51,263 nt of DNA from assembly GCA_026987195.1 (NCBI GenBank), contig JALSNC010000080.1, positions 1 to 51,263 of the forward strand, written 5' to 3'. The notes beneath the pieces were generated by a model, which did not search any database, had not been told where the DNA came from, and saw nothing but the letters and a program-made list of their open reading frames with translations. This stretch comes from Desulfobulbaceae bacterium (lineage in GTDB: Bacteria > Desulfobacterota > Desulfobulbia > Desulfobulbales > Desulfobulbaceae). Below are positions 37,026-45,241 of the stretch, in pieces (the stretch's first letter is position 1; every line of letters begins with the position of its first letter). The position numbers and the translations under genes were made by a program.

Positions 37026-37081
37026 ATGGAGGTGTTGATCAGGAGAACGACGTGTTGCCGGTGAGGCAGAAGAGTGGATGC

Positions 37082-38482
37082 TCAATCTCTGCTCAGGTGT
37101 TGTTCGATATCCAGGCCGGCGTCCTGGTATTTTTTCAGCTTGCGCCACAGGGAGACCCTGTCGATTCCCATGATCCGCGCCGCCTTGGACCGGTTGCCGT
37201 CCACGCTCTTGAGGACCGAGAGGATATAGTTGCGCTCATGCACTTCCAGGCTGTGCAGCGCGGCCTCCCTGTCCGCTGCCGCCGTGGGCGCGGTCGTGGG
37301 GCGCTTGCCGGCAATGTCGGGCGGGAGGTGGTGCATCCTGATCTCCGCCTCGCCGCACATGGCCAGGGAACGCTCGATGATGTTCTCCAGTTCGCGGACA
37401 TTGCCCGGATAGTCGTAGGCGGTGAGAAAGTCCATCACCTCGGGGGACACGGTCTTCACCGAACCATCGGCTCCGGGATGCTTGGCCAGGAAATGGCTGA
37501 TGAGCAGGGGGATGTCATCCCTGCGATCCCGCAGGGGCGGGATGAACAGGGAAACCACGTTGATCCGGTAATAGAGGTCCTTGCGGAACCTGCCCCTGGC
37601 CACCTCGTCCTTCAGGTCACGGTTGGTGGCGGCAAGGATCCGGCAGTCGATGGGGATCTCCCGGGTGCCGCCGACCCGGAGAATCTTCTTTTCCTGGAGG
37701 ACCCGCAGCAGCTTGACCTGCATGCTGAGCGGCATCTCGCCGATTTCATCGAGCAGAATCACTCCCCCCTCGGCCGATTCCAGCAATCCCATCCGGAAGC
37801 CGGTGGCGCCGGTAAATGCCTCTTTCTCGTGGCCGAACAGCTCGTTGAGCATGAGCCCTTCGCTGAGGGCTCCACAGTTGATGGGCAGAAACCGCTTGTT
37901 GGCCCTGGGGCTCAGTTCGTGGATGGTGGAAGCCACCAGTTCCTTGCCGGTCCCTGTCTCGCCGGTGATGAGGACATGGCAGTCGAGCTGGGCCACCTCG
38001 GCGATGTCGTCCTTGAGCCTGAGGATGGCCGGGTTCTGGCCGATGAACTGAACCCGGCGCTTGCCGTCGATCTGCTGCTTGAGGAGGATCACCTCGCGGC
38101 GGAGCCTGGTCTTTTCCAGTGCCTTTTCCACCAGGTTCTGCAGCTTGGGGATCTTGAAGGGTTTGGGCAGGTAGTAGAAGGCGCCCTTGAGCATGGCATC
38201 CACTGCCGAGTCCACGGTGGCAAAACCGGTGACGATGATGACCTCCGCATCAGGCTGCTGTTCCTTGACGGTCTCCATGAGCTGCATGCCATCCATCTCG
38301 GCCATGCGCAGATCGGTGATCACCAGGTCGAAGCGGGTCCTCCGCAGCCGCTCCAGGGCCTCGATGCCGCTGTCGGCGGTTTCCACCTGGTACCCGTCCC
38401 TGGCCAGGACGTGGGCAATGTTCTCCCGATTGACGATCTCATCGTCCACGACAAGGATATGGATCTCTTCAGCTGGCAGCAT
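37082..38482 (-). CDS. NtrC-family sigma-54 response regulator
   Basis: The 466-residue activator has a receiver (Asp13/14, phosphoacceptor Asp57 in ITDLRM, Lys107), an AAA+ domain (Walker A GETGTGKE, 173-180) and a Fis-type helix-turn-helix (NRSKAARIMGIDRVSLWRKLKKY). The sigma-54-contact loop reads EAFTGA (221-226) where most members have GAFTGA. It overlaps the upstream kinase by 14 bases, so the two are a cognate pair. A sigma-54 promoter with upstream palindromes lies divergently at 40410, making the plus-strand set its most likely target. Confidence 0.94.
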   Translation of the reverse strand: MLPAEEIHILVVDDEIVNRENIAHVLARDGYQVETADSGIEALERLRRTRFDLVITDLRMAEMDGMQLMETVKEQQPDAEVIIVTGFATVDSAVDAMLKGAFYYLPKPFKIPKLQNLVEKALEKTRLRREVILLKQQIDGKRRVQFIGQNPAILRLKDDIAEVAQLDCHVLITGETGTGKELVASTIHELSPRANKRFLPINCGALSEGLMLNELFGHEKEAFTGATGFRMGLLESAEGGVILLDEIGEMPLSMQVKLLRVLQEKKILRVGGTREIPIDCRILAATNRDLKDEVARGRFRKDLYYRINVVSLFIPPLRDRRDDIPLLISHFLAKHPGADGSVKTVSPEVMDFLTAYDYPGNVRELENIIERSLAMCGEAEIRMHHLPPDIAGKRPTTAPTAAADREAALHSLEVHERNYILSVLKSVDGNRSKAARIMGIDRVSLWRKLKKYQDAGLDIEQHLSRD

Positions 38483-39938
38483 GGGTGTCTCGCTCTGTTG
38501 TCCGGTGTTCCGCGCGGGAGGGCGGCTGCAGCGGCAGGGTGATGATGAACACGGTACCCATTCCCCTGCTGCTCTCCACCCGGATGGTACCGCCGTGCCG
38601 CCGGATGATGCCGTGGGCCACGGACAGGCCCAGGCCGGTGCCTCGACCTTCCGGCTTGGTGGTGAAAAAGGGGTCGAAAACGTAGGGCAGATCCCGGGCG
38701 TCGATGCCCTGGCCCGTGTCGCGAACCCGGATCACCACCCGGTCGCGCGGCGACTGGATGGCCGCCGACAGGGTGATCTCTCCCGGTGGCGGGGTTGCCT
38801 GGATGGCATTGATGAGGAGATTGACAAAGACCTCGGTCATCTTCTGCCCATCCATGGGCAGGATGATGCGGTCCCTGATCTGGTTGATCACGGTCAGTCC
38901 GTCCGGGACCTCGTTGCGCACCAGCATGACCGCCTTGGCCGCGACCTCGGCCAAAGGGCCCGGTACGATGGCGAAGTCCTGGTCCCTGGAGTATTCCAGC
39001 AGGCCGCGGACGATCCGGGAGGCCCGCTGCGCCTCGTCGTCGATGGTCCTGAGCAGTTTGCGGATAAACTCCAGGTTGCCCTCTTCCAGCTCGGCCAGGG
39101 CGATCTGGCTCGAGGTGGAGATGTTGTTGAGAGGATTGTTGAGCTGGTGGGCGGTGCCCGAGGCGATGGTTCCCAGGGAGGAGAGTTTGTGCGCCTCCAG
39201 CAGCCGTACCTGGTCAGCCTCCAGCTCCCTGGCTATGGAGTTGAAGGCATGGAAGACGCTGGTCGCTTCGTAGGAGCAGCCCCGGGATGGTTCCCGGGGG
39301 ACAGGTTCAAAACTGCCCTCGGCCAGGGAGCGGGCAGTCTGCTCGAGTTCCTTCAGGGGACGGAATATGCCGCGCCAGAGGGAAAAGAGCATGACCGCCA
39401 GCAGCAGGGTCGAGACCAGGAAAAAGGTGATCAGCTGCTTCCTGAACCGCGAAACCATGGTCCGCAGGTGTTCCTGTTCCTCGTGCAGCAGCTGCCGTGA
39501 AAGCTTCTGCAGCCGCTCCCCGGCCAGGTCCACCCCGTGCAGGTCGTCCGGCCCTGCCGTTCCCCTCTCCAGCGAGAGCTGAAGCTGTTCCATGGTCCCT
39601 GCGTACTGCTGGCTGGCATCTATCATCCCGGCCAGGGCCTGGCTGGCATGCTCCTCGGTGATGATGCCTGCCAGGGCGAGCCGCTTCGCATGGATCCGCT
39701 GCTGCAGTTTCAGGTTGTTCTCCAGTTCGCTTTTCCCGTGTCCCACCACGTACTCCTCCTCGGACTGCCTGAGCATCTCGATGAGGGTGTTCAGCTGGCC
39801 CGCCTGGACAAGGTGCTCCAGCTCCCGGTTGAAATTGCGAAAATCGCGCAGGGGGACCAGGGAGAGGAGGCCGAGAATGGTGATGTAGGCCATGCCGTTG
39901 AAGATCAGCCTGCTGAGGTGGGTGACGGGGAAGAACAT
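38469..39938 (-). CDS. Membrane sensor histidine kinase
   Basis: The 489-residue kinase has two membrane helices (about 11-30 and 168-188) around a helical periplasmic sensor (about 31-167), a HAMP-like linker, a dimerisation domain with His264, and an ATPase domain with N box NLLINAIQA, DTGQGID, DPFFTTK and GTGLGLSV. The H box reads HQLNNPL: the usual acidic residue after the His is Gln. The frame is open 122 codons upstream, but that part is Arg/Pro-rich and unlike protein, so I start at the ATG at 39938. It overlaps the cognate regulator gene. Confidence 0.9.
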   Translation of the reverse strand: MFFPVTHLSRLIFNGMAYITILGLLSLVPLRDFRNFNRELEHLVQAGQLNTLIEMLRQSEEEYVVGHGKSELENNLKLQQRIHAKRLALAGIITEEHASQALAGMIDASQQYAGTMEQLQLSLERGTAGPDDLHGVDLAGERLQKLSRQLLHEEQEHLRTMVSRFRKQLITFFLVSTLLLAVMLFSLWRGIFRPLKELEQTARSLAEGSFEPVPREPSRGCSYEATSVFHAFNSIARELEADQVRLLEAHKLSSLGTIASGTAHQLNNPLNNISTSSQIALAELEEGNLEFIRKLLRTIDDEAQRASRIVRGLLEYSRDQDFAIVPGPLAEVAAKAVMLVRNEVPDGLTVINQIRDRIILPMDGQKMTEVFVNLLINAIQATPPPGEITLSAAIQSPRDRVVIRVRDTGQGIDARDLPYVFDPFFTTKPEGRGTGLGLSVAHGIIRRHGGTIRVESSRGMGTVFIITLPLQPPSRAEHRTTERDTHAAS

Positions 39939-39945
39939 GGGTGAT

Positions 39946-39977
39946 GTTGCAAAAAGTAACCCGATGCAATGTGCAAC
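39946..39977. promoter_or_regulatory. Paired regulator sites at the kinase start
   Basis: GTTGCAAAAAGTAAC (39946-39960) and, on the reverse strand, GTTGCACATTGCATC (39963-39977) match the site at 40298-40312 at 12 or more of 15 positions. The pair ends 8 bases from the kinase ATG, a position suited to autorepression by the NtrC-type regulator. Confidence 0.5.
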
Positions 39978-40297
39978 GGTTGATATGTTGTCTTGGGCTC
40001 CCTCCCGGCGGTCACGGGTGGATGTGGCCGGATTCGCTGTCCGGGCCGGCCGGGATTTTTTCCTCGGTCCGGGTCGGGGCTCTGCGGTGTTCTGCCTGTT
40101 GCACCGGGACGGAATCCCGGTCCGTTTCAGGATCTGCAGAAAAAAGCGTTGACCGGCCAGGGCCACGGGCTTTGTCTTCGATAATCGCACAATGTGGTAT
40201 GTATGCCGTCGCTGGCAACAACCACGTTGTCGCCCCCGGTGTTTTCCGCTGCCGACAGTGGCGGGGGACCGGTTCCGGTGGCAGGAGGGGACGCATC

Positions 40298-40312
40298 GTT
40301 GCACTTTGTAAC
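40298..40312. promoter_or_regulatory. Candidate upstream activator site of the sigma-54 promoter
   Basis: GTTGCACTTTGTAAC is an imperfect palindrome repeated beside the divergent kinase gene. It lies about 106 bases upstream of the -24 element, the usual distance for an enhancer-binding activator. Confidence 0.5.
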
Positions 40313-40409
40313 AGATTCAGGGGGGAAAGGAAACCGATCGTTGGAGGTTCTTGCACAGCTTTTCTTGTAATTTATCAGAATTATTTGGTAAAATGATCTT
40401 GCGGCAATG

Positions 40410-40425
40410 TGGCATGGTCTATGCT
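40410..40425 (+). promoter_or_regulatory. Sigma-54 promoter of the plus-strand signalling operon
   Basis: TGGCATGGTCTATGCT keeps the essential GG and GC doublets at exact spacing and matches 10 of the 12 defined consensus positions. It is 54 bases upstream of the first plus-strand gene and opposite a sigma-54 activator gene. Confidence 0.72.
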
Positions 40426-40478
40426 ATTTGAGTGGCTGGTACAGACCAACAGATGAGTGTCACGGAACCGTTTCCAGC

Positions 40479-40892
40479 ATGGTTGAAGTCAAGAAAACAG
40501 TACCGAAGATCCTTGTTGTCAGCGGCGAGTCGTTTTCCAGGCCCCTCATGGAGTATGCCCTGAAGATGGCCCAGCGCCTGGACTTCGAGATCATCTCGCT
40601 GAGTGTCAATGAAGAGATTCTCTCCCTTTCCGGAGCAGAGCGGGCGCGGGCCGAGGCCCGGTTCTATGCACAGGCCAAGAGGTCGGCGGCGGATTTTGCC
40701 GGTCAGGGCCGGGAGATGAATGTCAGGGTGAGCTCGATCATCAATATCAATGACAAGCAACAGGCCATTGCGGAGCTGGAAGAGCAGGAACCGGCCATCC
40801 GTTACATCCTGTCCGAGCCTGACCCGCAACGGACAGGGGGAAGTGGCGATCGTATGGTCAACCCGGTCTTCAACCTTGTCTGCTCCCGCTGA
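40479..40892 (+). CDS. Small UspA-like protein
   Basis: This 137-residue protein has an N-terminal segment (KILVVSGESFSRPLMEYALKMAQRLDFEIISLSVNEE) like the first strand-helix-strand of UspA proteins. The nucleotide loop G-x2-G-x9-G is absent, and the C-terminal part is short. The ATG at 40479 is chosen because the upstream part of the frame overlaps the sigma-54 promoter. As the first gene after that promoter it is probably strongly induced with the system. Its function is not known; a non-nucleotide-binding UspA relative is the best description. Confidence 0.65.
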   Translation: MVEVKKTVPKILVVSGESFSRPLMEYALKMAQRLDFEIISLSVNEEILSLSGAERARAEARFYAQAKRSAADFAGQGREMNVRVSSIININDKQQAIAELEEQEPAIRYILSEPDPQRTGGSGDRMVNPVFNLVCSR

Positions 40893-41038
40893 CTCGATCC
40901 GGGAGGGGACAGGATCCGCAGGCCGTCAGGTCTGCCTCGGTCATATCCGCTCCTGCCGCCGGGTGGGATCATGCAACGATGCGGTGCCGGCGAGGACCTG
41001 TAAGGAGTGAACTATCATACAGTCAAGGAGAGAGACAT

Positions 41039-42268
41039 ATGGCAATCATAACAATATTCAGCGCGGATTTCTGCAGGGAACAGGAGGTGGTGAAAGAGCT
41101 GACCGCCAGGACCAGCTTCCGGCTGACCACCACTGACCAGATCGTTGCCGAAGCGGCGGTTCTGGCCGGCATGGACGAGGCAAAGGTCAGGCGGGCACTG
41201 ACGCTTAAGACCTCGATCTTTGAAAAGTTCACCCACGAAAAGCAGTTCGCCCTGGCCCATATCAAGCTGGTCCTGTCCAAGCTGCTCATGGTCTCGGCGG
41301 GCCGCGACCTGATCCTCACCGGCTATTCGACCCAGCTCATCCCCAGGGAGATCACCCACTTCTTTCGGGTCGGGCTGATCGCCGACAAACAGTACCGCAT
41401 CAAGGTGGCCATGGAGGAGCGGGGGCTTTCCGCCAGGGAGGCGGAGAAGCTCATCAGCAGTCTCGATGAGGAACGGGCCCAGTGGCTGGCCAGGTACTGC
41501 GGTATCCAGGATGCCTTCAACCCCGCCGACTACGACCTGCTCATCCCCATGAACAAGGAATCGGTCAAGGATGCCGCCGAGCTGATCATCGGCTACCTGG
41601 ACAAGGATATCCTCCAGCCGACCCCCAGTTCCGAGCAGGCGGTGGAGGATTTCAACCTTCAGGCCATGGTCGAGGTCGCCCTGGCCAAAAAGGGTCACGA
41701 CCTGACCGTGCAGGCGGTCAACGGCAGGGTCAAGATCATCCTCAACAAGAACGTCACCCGGCTCAACCGCCTCAAGGAGGAGCTCAAGGCCATTGTCGAA
41801 CAGGTGGACGGCGTGGAAGAGGTGGAGATCGGTCTGAGCAAGGACTTCCATCAGACCGATGTGTACCGGAAGTACAACATGGAGATGCCTTCCAGGGTCC
41901 TGCTGGTTGACGACGAGCAGGAGTTCGTCAAGACCCTTTCCGAGCGGCTGGCCCTGCGGGACATGGGATCGGCGGTTGTCCATGACGGAGAGTCGGCCCT
42001 GCACCTCATCGAGCATGACCAGCCCGATGTCATGGTCCTCGACCTGAAGATGCCCGGGGTCGACGGCATCGAGGTCCTGAAGCGGGTCAAGGAGACCCGG
42101 CCGGAGGTGGAGGTGATCATCCTCACCGGCCACGGTTCGGAGGAGGACAGGAAAAAATGCATGGAACTCGGCGCCTTTGCCTATCTTCGCAAGCCTGTGG
42201 ACATCACCAAGCTGAGCAGTGTGATCAAGGAGGCGCACGAGAAGGTGCGCCGGCAGAAACAGGGCTAG
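41039..42268 (+). CDS. Degenerate cytidylate-kinase-like / BON-like / receiver-domain protein
   Basis: The 409-residue protein has three parts. Residues about 1-195 resemble the Cytidylate_kin2 fold (start MAIITIFSADF, a helical lid, DYDLLIPMNKES), but the P-loop Gly-rich Gly-Lys is absent. Residues about 203-275 look BON-like (VAGVEEV-type end: VDGVEEVEIG). Residues about 286-405 form an intact receiver (Asp291/292, Asp335, Lys385). The N-terminus is therefore likely a ligand- or nucleotide-sensing pseudo-kinase and the receiver the phosphorylation target. AAGGAG precedes the ATG by 8 bases. It lies between a UspA-like protein and a kinase in the same run of genes. I know of no described function for this combination. 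Confidence 0.8.
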   Translation: MAIITIFSADFCREQEVVKELTARTSFRLTTTDQIVAEAAVLAGMDEAKVRRALTLKTSIFEKFTHEKQFALAHIKLVLSKLLMVSAGRDLILTGYSTQLIPREITHFFRVGLIADKQYRIKVAMEERGLSAREAEKLISSLDEERAQWLARYCGIQDAFNPADYDLLIPMNKESVKDAAELIIGYLDKDILQPTPSSEQAVEDFNLQAMVEVALAKKGHDLTVQAVNGRVKIILNKNVTRLNRLKEELKAIVEQVDGVEEVEIGLSKDFHQTDVYRKYNMEMPSRVLLVDDEQEFVKTLSERLALRDMGSAVVHDGESALHLIEHDQPDVMVLDLKMPGVDGIEVLKRVKETRPEVEVIILTGHGSEEDRKKCMELGAFAYLRKPVDITKLSSVIKEAHEKVRRQKQG

Positions 42269-42283
42269 TCGGGCTGGAGGGGC

Positions 42284-44014
42284 ATGTCGTTTCTGGAGCG
42301 CATCAAGGTCCCGTTCTGGGATCACAGGGAGCGGGTGGCCGGGGCCGAAGGACAGCAGTATATCTTCCGCAACAAGTGGAAGATGCTGGCGGCCGGCATC
42401 TGTCTGCTGACCCTCGTGCCCCTGGGAGCCTCCACCCTGTTTTTCTACCAGAACTCCAGGGAACAGGCAGTCCGGGAGCTGCTCCAGGAGACCAGGGTCT
42501 TTGCCGCTGACACGGCCCTGGATGTCTATATGTTCCTCAAACAGTACATCATGGTGCTCCAGGTCATCGGCACCATGTACGGCCGCGACCAGCTTGTCGA
42601 ATCCGCACTGCTGGCGCAGATCTTCGCCAGTATGGCCGGTACGGACGATGCCTTCATTCACCTGGATGTCCTCGGTGCCGAAGGGCATGTCCTGGCCTCC
42701 CGCTGCATCGATACCCACTGCCGTCGCCATCGGGCCGCCAGGTGGATCGACGATCTCCATGAGGAGAACTTCAGCATGGGCCATATTGTCAGCGAGGGGG
42801 GGACCCGTTACCTTTTTGTCCGGGTCCGGATCGCGGACCGGGACGGCTCCTTTTTTTACCTGCGCGGCCTGCTGCCCACCGGGGCGATCAGCGGTTTCCT
42901 GGACCAGCTGGAACTGGAGGACATCGTTGATGTCTTCATCGTTGACAGCAGCAACAGGCTGCTGACGGAATCAGCCTATTTCGGCGCTTCGGGGGACAGG
43001 GCGGTCATGCCGGAGGACCGGGACCTGCCGACAGCGATCATGGTGGAGCATCCCGAGACCGGGGACGGCAGGGTTCTCTTTGTGGGAGCCGATTATATCG
43101 GCAGGACAGCGATGAAGCTGGGCCTGGTGGTGTCGGAGCGGAACCTGGAGAAATTCAGAGGACGCATCCGCCGCTATATCTTCGGCCTGGTGGCCCTGTC
43201 CACGGTTTTCCTTCTCCTGGTTGTCTTCACCCTGGTGACCTATGTGGTGCAGAAACTCTACCAGGCCGACCTGCGGCGCCGGGAGTATCTCGACCAGGTG
43301 GCCCGTTCCGACAAACTCGCCTCCATCGGAAGGCTGGCCGCCGGTGTGGCCCACGAGATCAACAACCCCCTGGCCATCATCAATGAAAAGGCCGGTCTGC
43401 TGCAGGATCTCCTCCGGTACGACGACCGGTACCGGGAAGATGAACGCCTGCTGAAGATCACCGACGACATCATCGCCGCCGTGCAGCGGGCCGGCACCAT
43501 TACCCACCGGCTGCTGGGGTTTGCCAGGAAGATGGATACCTCGGTCCTGGCCATGGACGTGGAACACGTGGTCCGCGAGGTTGTCAGTTTTGTCCGCAAG
43601 GAGGCCGAGTACAAGGACATCACCATTGCCATCGATGTGGCCGAAGATGTGCCCGAGATCATCAGTGACCGCGGCAAGCTGCAGCAGATTCTGCTCAATC
43701 TGATCAACAATGCCATCGCCGCCATGGACCGGGGCGGGCGCCTGGAGATCCGGGTCCGCAACATCCCCGGCGAGCAGGGCGTTGTCCTTTCTGTCAGCGA
43801 CAATGGTTGCGGTATCAGCGAAGAGAATCAGAAAAAGGTCTTTGAACCCTTTTTCTCCACCAGGACCCGGGACGGCGGCACCGGCCTGGGGCTGGCCATA
43901 ACCTATGGCCTGGTCCGGGACCTGCGTGGTTCCATGGAGCTGGAAAGCGTGGTCGGCGAGGGCACCACCTTCACCATCACCCTGCCCTACGAGATCGAAG
44001 CGGAGGAAGAATAG
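42284..44014 (+). CDS. Membrane sensor histidine kinase with large periplasmic domain
   Basis: The 576-residue kinase has membrane helices at about 34-54 and 299-322. The periplasmic part between them (about 55-298) resembles a dCACHE-type sensor. The H box is VAHEINNPLAIINEKAGLL with His357; the ATPase has NLINNAIAAM, DNGCGIS, EPFFSTR and GTGLGLAI. It lacks its own receiver, so partners are the receiver at 44018 and the receiver of the upstream pseudo-kinase protein. The gene starts 15 bases after that upstream gene. Confidence 0.93.
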   Translation: MSFLERIKVPFWDHRERVAGAEGQQYIFRNKWKMLAAGICLLTLVPLGASTLFFYQNSREQAVRELLQETRVFAADTALDVYMFLKQYIMVLQVIGTMYGRDQLVESALLAQIFASMAGTDDAFIHLDVLGAEGHVLASRCIDTHCRRHRAARWIDDLHEENFSMGHIVSEGGTRYLFVRVRIADRDGSFFYLRGLLPTGAISGFLDQLELEDIVDVFIVDSSNRLLTESAYFGASGDRAVMPEDRDLPTAIMVEHPETGDGRVLFVGADYIGRTAMKLGLVVSERNLEKFRGRIRRYIFGLVALSTVFLLLVVFTLVTYVVQKLYQADLRRREYLDQVARSDKLASIGRLAAGVAHEINNPLAIINEKAGLLQDLLRYDDRYREDERLLKITDDIIAAVQRAGTITHRLLGFARKMDTSVLAMDVEHVVREVVSFVRKEAEYKDITIAIDVAEDVPEIISDRGKLQQILLNLINNAIAAMDRGGRLEIRVRNIPGEQGVVLSVSDNGCGISEENQKKVFEPFFSTRTRDGGTGLGLAITYGLVRDLRGSMELESVVGEGTTFTITLPYEIEAEEE

Positions 44015-44017
44015 ATC

Positions 44018-44374
44018 ATGCATGTACTGCTCGTCGATGATGAGACGGAACTGGTCTCCACGGTGGCGGAAAGACTTTCCTTTCGGGGCATCGACGCTGA
44101 CTGGGTGACCAGCGGCCGGGAGGCCCTGCGGCTGATCGGCGAGAAAGAGTACGACATCGCCATCCTCGATGTCAGGATGCCGGGCATGAGCGGGCTTGAA
44201 CTGGCCCGCGAGATCCGGAGCATCAGACCCGGGCTGGCCATCATCTTCCTCACCGGCCATGGCTCGCAGGCCGATTTCGACGAGGGCGTCAGCCAGGCCG
44301 GGGAGGAGTATTACCTGACCAAGCCCATCGATATCGAGGTCCTGGTCGGCAAGATGAAGGAGGTCCTCGGCTGA
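44018..44374 (+). CDS. Stand-alone response-regulator receiver
   Basis: This 118-residue single-domain receiver has the acidic pair Asp7/Asp8, phosphoacceptor Asp51 in AILDVRMPG, the Thr in FLTGHGS and Lys in TKPID. It has no output domain, so it probably passes phosphate on or acts by binding partners. It starts 3 bases after the kinase stop. The next gene encodes a possible phosphotransferase, which could connect it to the other receiver. Confidence 0.93.
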   Translation: MHVLLVDDETELVSTVAERLSFRGIDADWVTSGREALRLIGEKEYDIAILDVRMPGMSGLELAREIRSIRPGLAIIFLTGHGSQADFDEGVSQAGEEYYLTKPIDIEVLVGKMKEVLG

Positions 44375-44404
44375 AAGAGAGTTTTCCTGTCACTGGAGGT
44401 CGCT

Positions 44405-45067
44405 GTGGAGATGAACTGGGATGTGGCCGGGCCGGCCGGGCTGCGGTTTTTCGGCGGAATGACCGCCCTGACGACCCATGAGCTGAACAACTGCCTGGGG
44501 ATCATCAACGAGAACGCCGGCCTGCTCGAGGACCTGGTGCTGATGGCCGGGCAGGGAGCGGCCGTTGATCCGGAACGCTGGCTTCTCCTGTCGGAGCGGA
44601 TCAGCGGCCAGGTGCGGCGGGCGGACGGGATCATCCGCTGCCTCAACAGTTTTGCCCACAGCGTGGACAGCGACCGGACCGGGGCGGATATCGGTGCACT
44701 GCTGGAGGTGACGGTTTCTCTCTCGGGCCGCCTGCTGGCCGGGGACCGGGTCAGGGCGGTGGTGGAGAGACCGGAGGAACGTGTAGTCCTGACCACGGCA
44801 CCGTTTCACTTCATGCACCTCTTCGGCCGTTGCCTCGTCTTTGCCGCGCGTCATGTTGCAGAACCGGAGCGGGAGATCCGGGTTGCCTGCGCAGCGGCCG
44901 CAGATGGGGGGGCTACCGTCACCCTGGGCGGCCTGGATCGGGTCGATGCAGCCGAATGTGCCGGCGAGATCGAGCAGGAGCTGCTGGCCGCGCTGAAGGG
45001 GCGTATCCGCCGGGGTGATCTGCCCGGGGAACTGCTGCTCGAGTTGAGCGGCGACCCGGCACCCTGA
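44405..45067 (+). CDS. H-box phosphotransferase-like protein with degenerate ATPase
   Basis: The 220-residue protein keeps a kinase dimerisation helix with HELNNCLGIINENAGLLEDL (His25), closely like the H box of the kinase at 42284. The C-terminal part is the size of an ATPase domain but lacks the N box, the DxGxG box and the GTGLGL box. ChpT and Spo0B have this plan: a pseudo-kinase used as a phosphotransferase. GTG at 44405 or ATG at 44411 could start it; GGAGGT lies 4 or 10 bases upstream. The start is 30 bases after the receiver. The phosphotransferase role is inferred. Confidence 0.7.
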   Translation: MEMNWDVAGPAGLRFFGGMTALTTHELNNCLGIINENAGLLEDLVLMAGQGAAVDPERWLLLSERISGQVRRADGIIRCLNSFAHSVDSDRTGADIGALLEVTVSLSGRLLAGDRVRAVVERPEERVVLTTAPFHFMHLFGRCLVFAARHVAEPEREIRVACAAAADGGATVTLGGLDRVDAAECAGEIEQELLAALKGRIRRGDLPGELLLELSGDPAP

Positions 45068-45106
45068 ATCAGCGGCTGTCCCCGGCACACCGGGCCAGAT
45101 TTTCCG

Positions 45107-45240
45107 TAAATGTTCAGCAGCACGCCATCCGGAGTCTGCGCTTGCCTGCACGCGCTCGCGGCTGGCCGCATAGCGGGCTGTCGGAGTCTCGCTACGCTCG
45201 CCTACCTGGGGGCCAGCCGCGATCAGGCAGAGCGGAGCTT
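45107..45240 (+). repeat. Dispersed repeat family C
   Basis: It begins GTAAATGTTCAGCAGCACGCC, like the copy at 30172-30280, and shares CGCGCTCGCGGCTGGCCGCATAGC. A block with CTGTCGGAGTCTCGCTACGC matches the reverse strand of the copies at 19691 and 28407. The terminal inverted repeat has partly decayed. A family A copy follows directly, as at 30285. Confidence 0.78.
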
Positions 45241-45241
45241 T

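Larger units (their letters stand above)
36470..37081. other. Long regulatory gap upstream of the carbonic anhydrase gene
   Basis: No gene is supported in these 612 bases. They hold two AT-rich palindromes (36708-36722 and 36762-36776) and a weak partial family A copy (37003-37025). No sigma-54 or sigma-70 promoter for the minus strand could be placed convincingly; three GC/CC pairs near the right spacing are each off by one base. Confidence 0.55.
39939..40478. other. Divergent control region between the kinase and the plus-strand signalling genes
   Basis: These 540 bases have no supported gene. They contain three related 15-base sites (two beside the kinase start, one 106 bases before the -24 element) and a sigma-54 promoter at 40410. 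Confidence 0.6.

Noticed and set aside
37052-38542. Plus-strand open frame of 496 codons across the NtrC-type regulator
   Set aside because: Antisense to a gene with full receiver, AAA+ and HTH motifs.
38469-40304. Longer version of the histidine kinase with 122 extra N-terminal residues
   Set aside because: The extra part is Arg/Pro/Thr-rich, covers the candidate regulator sites and has no start signal; the kinase begins naturally at the ATG at 39938.
41015-42784. Minus-strand open frame of 589 codons across the pseudo-kinase/receiver gene
   Set aside because: Shadow frame; the plus-strand gene has a Shine-Dalgarno sequence and an intact receiver.
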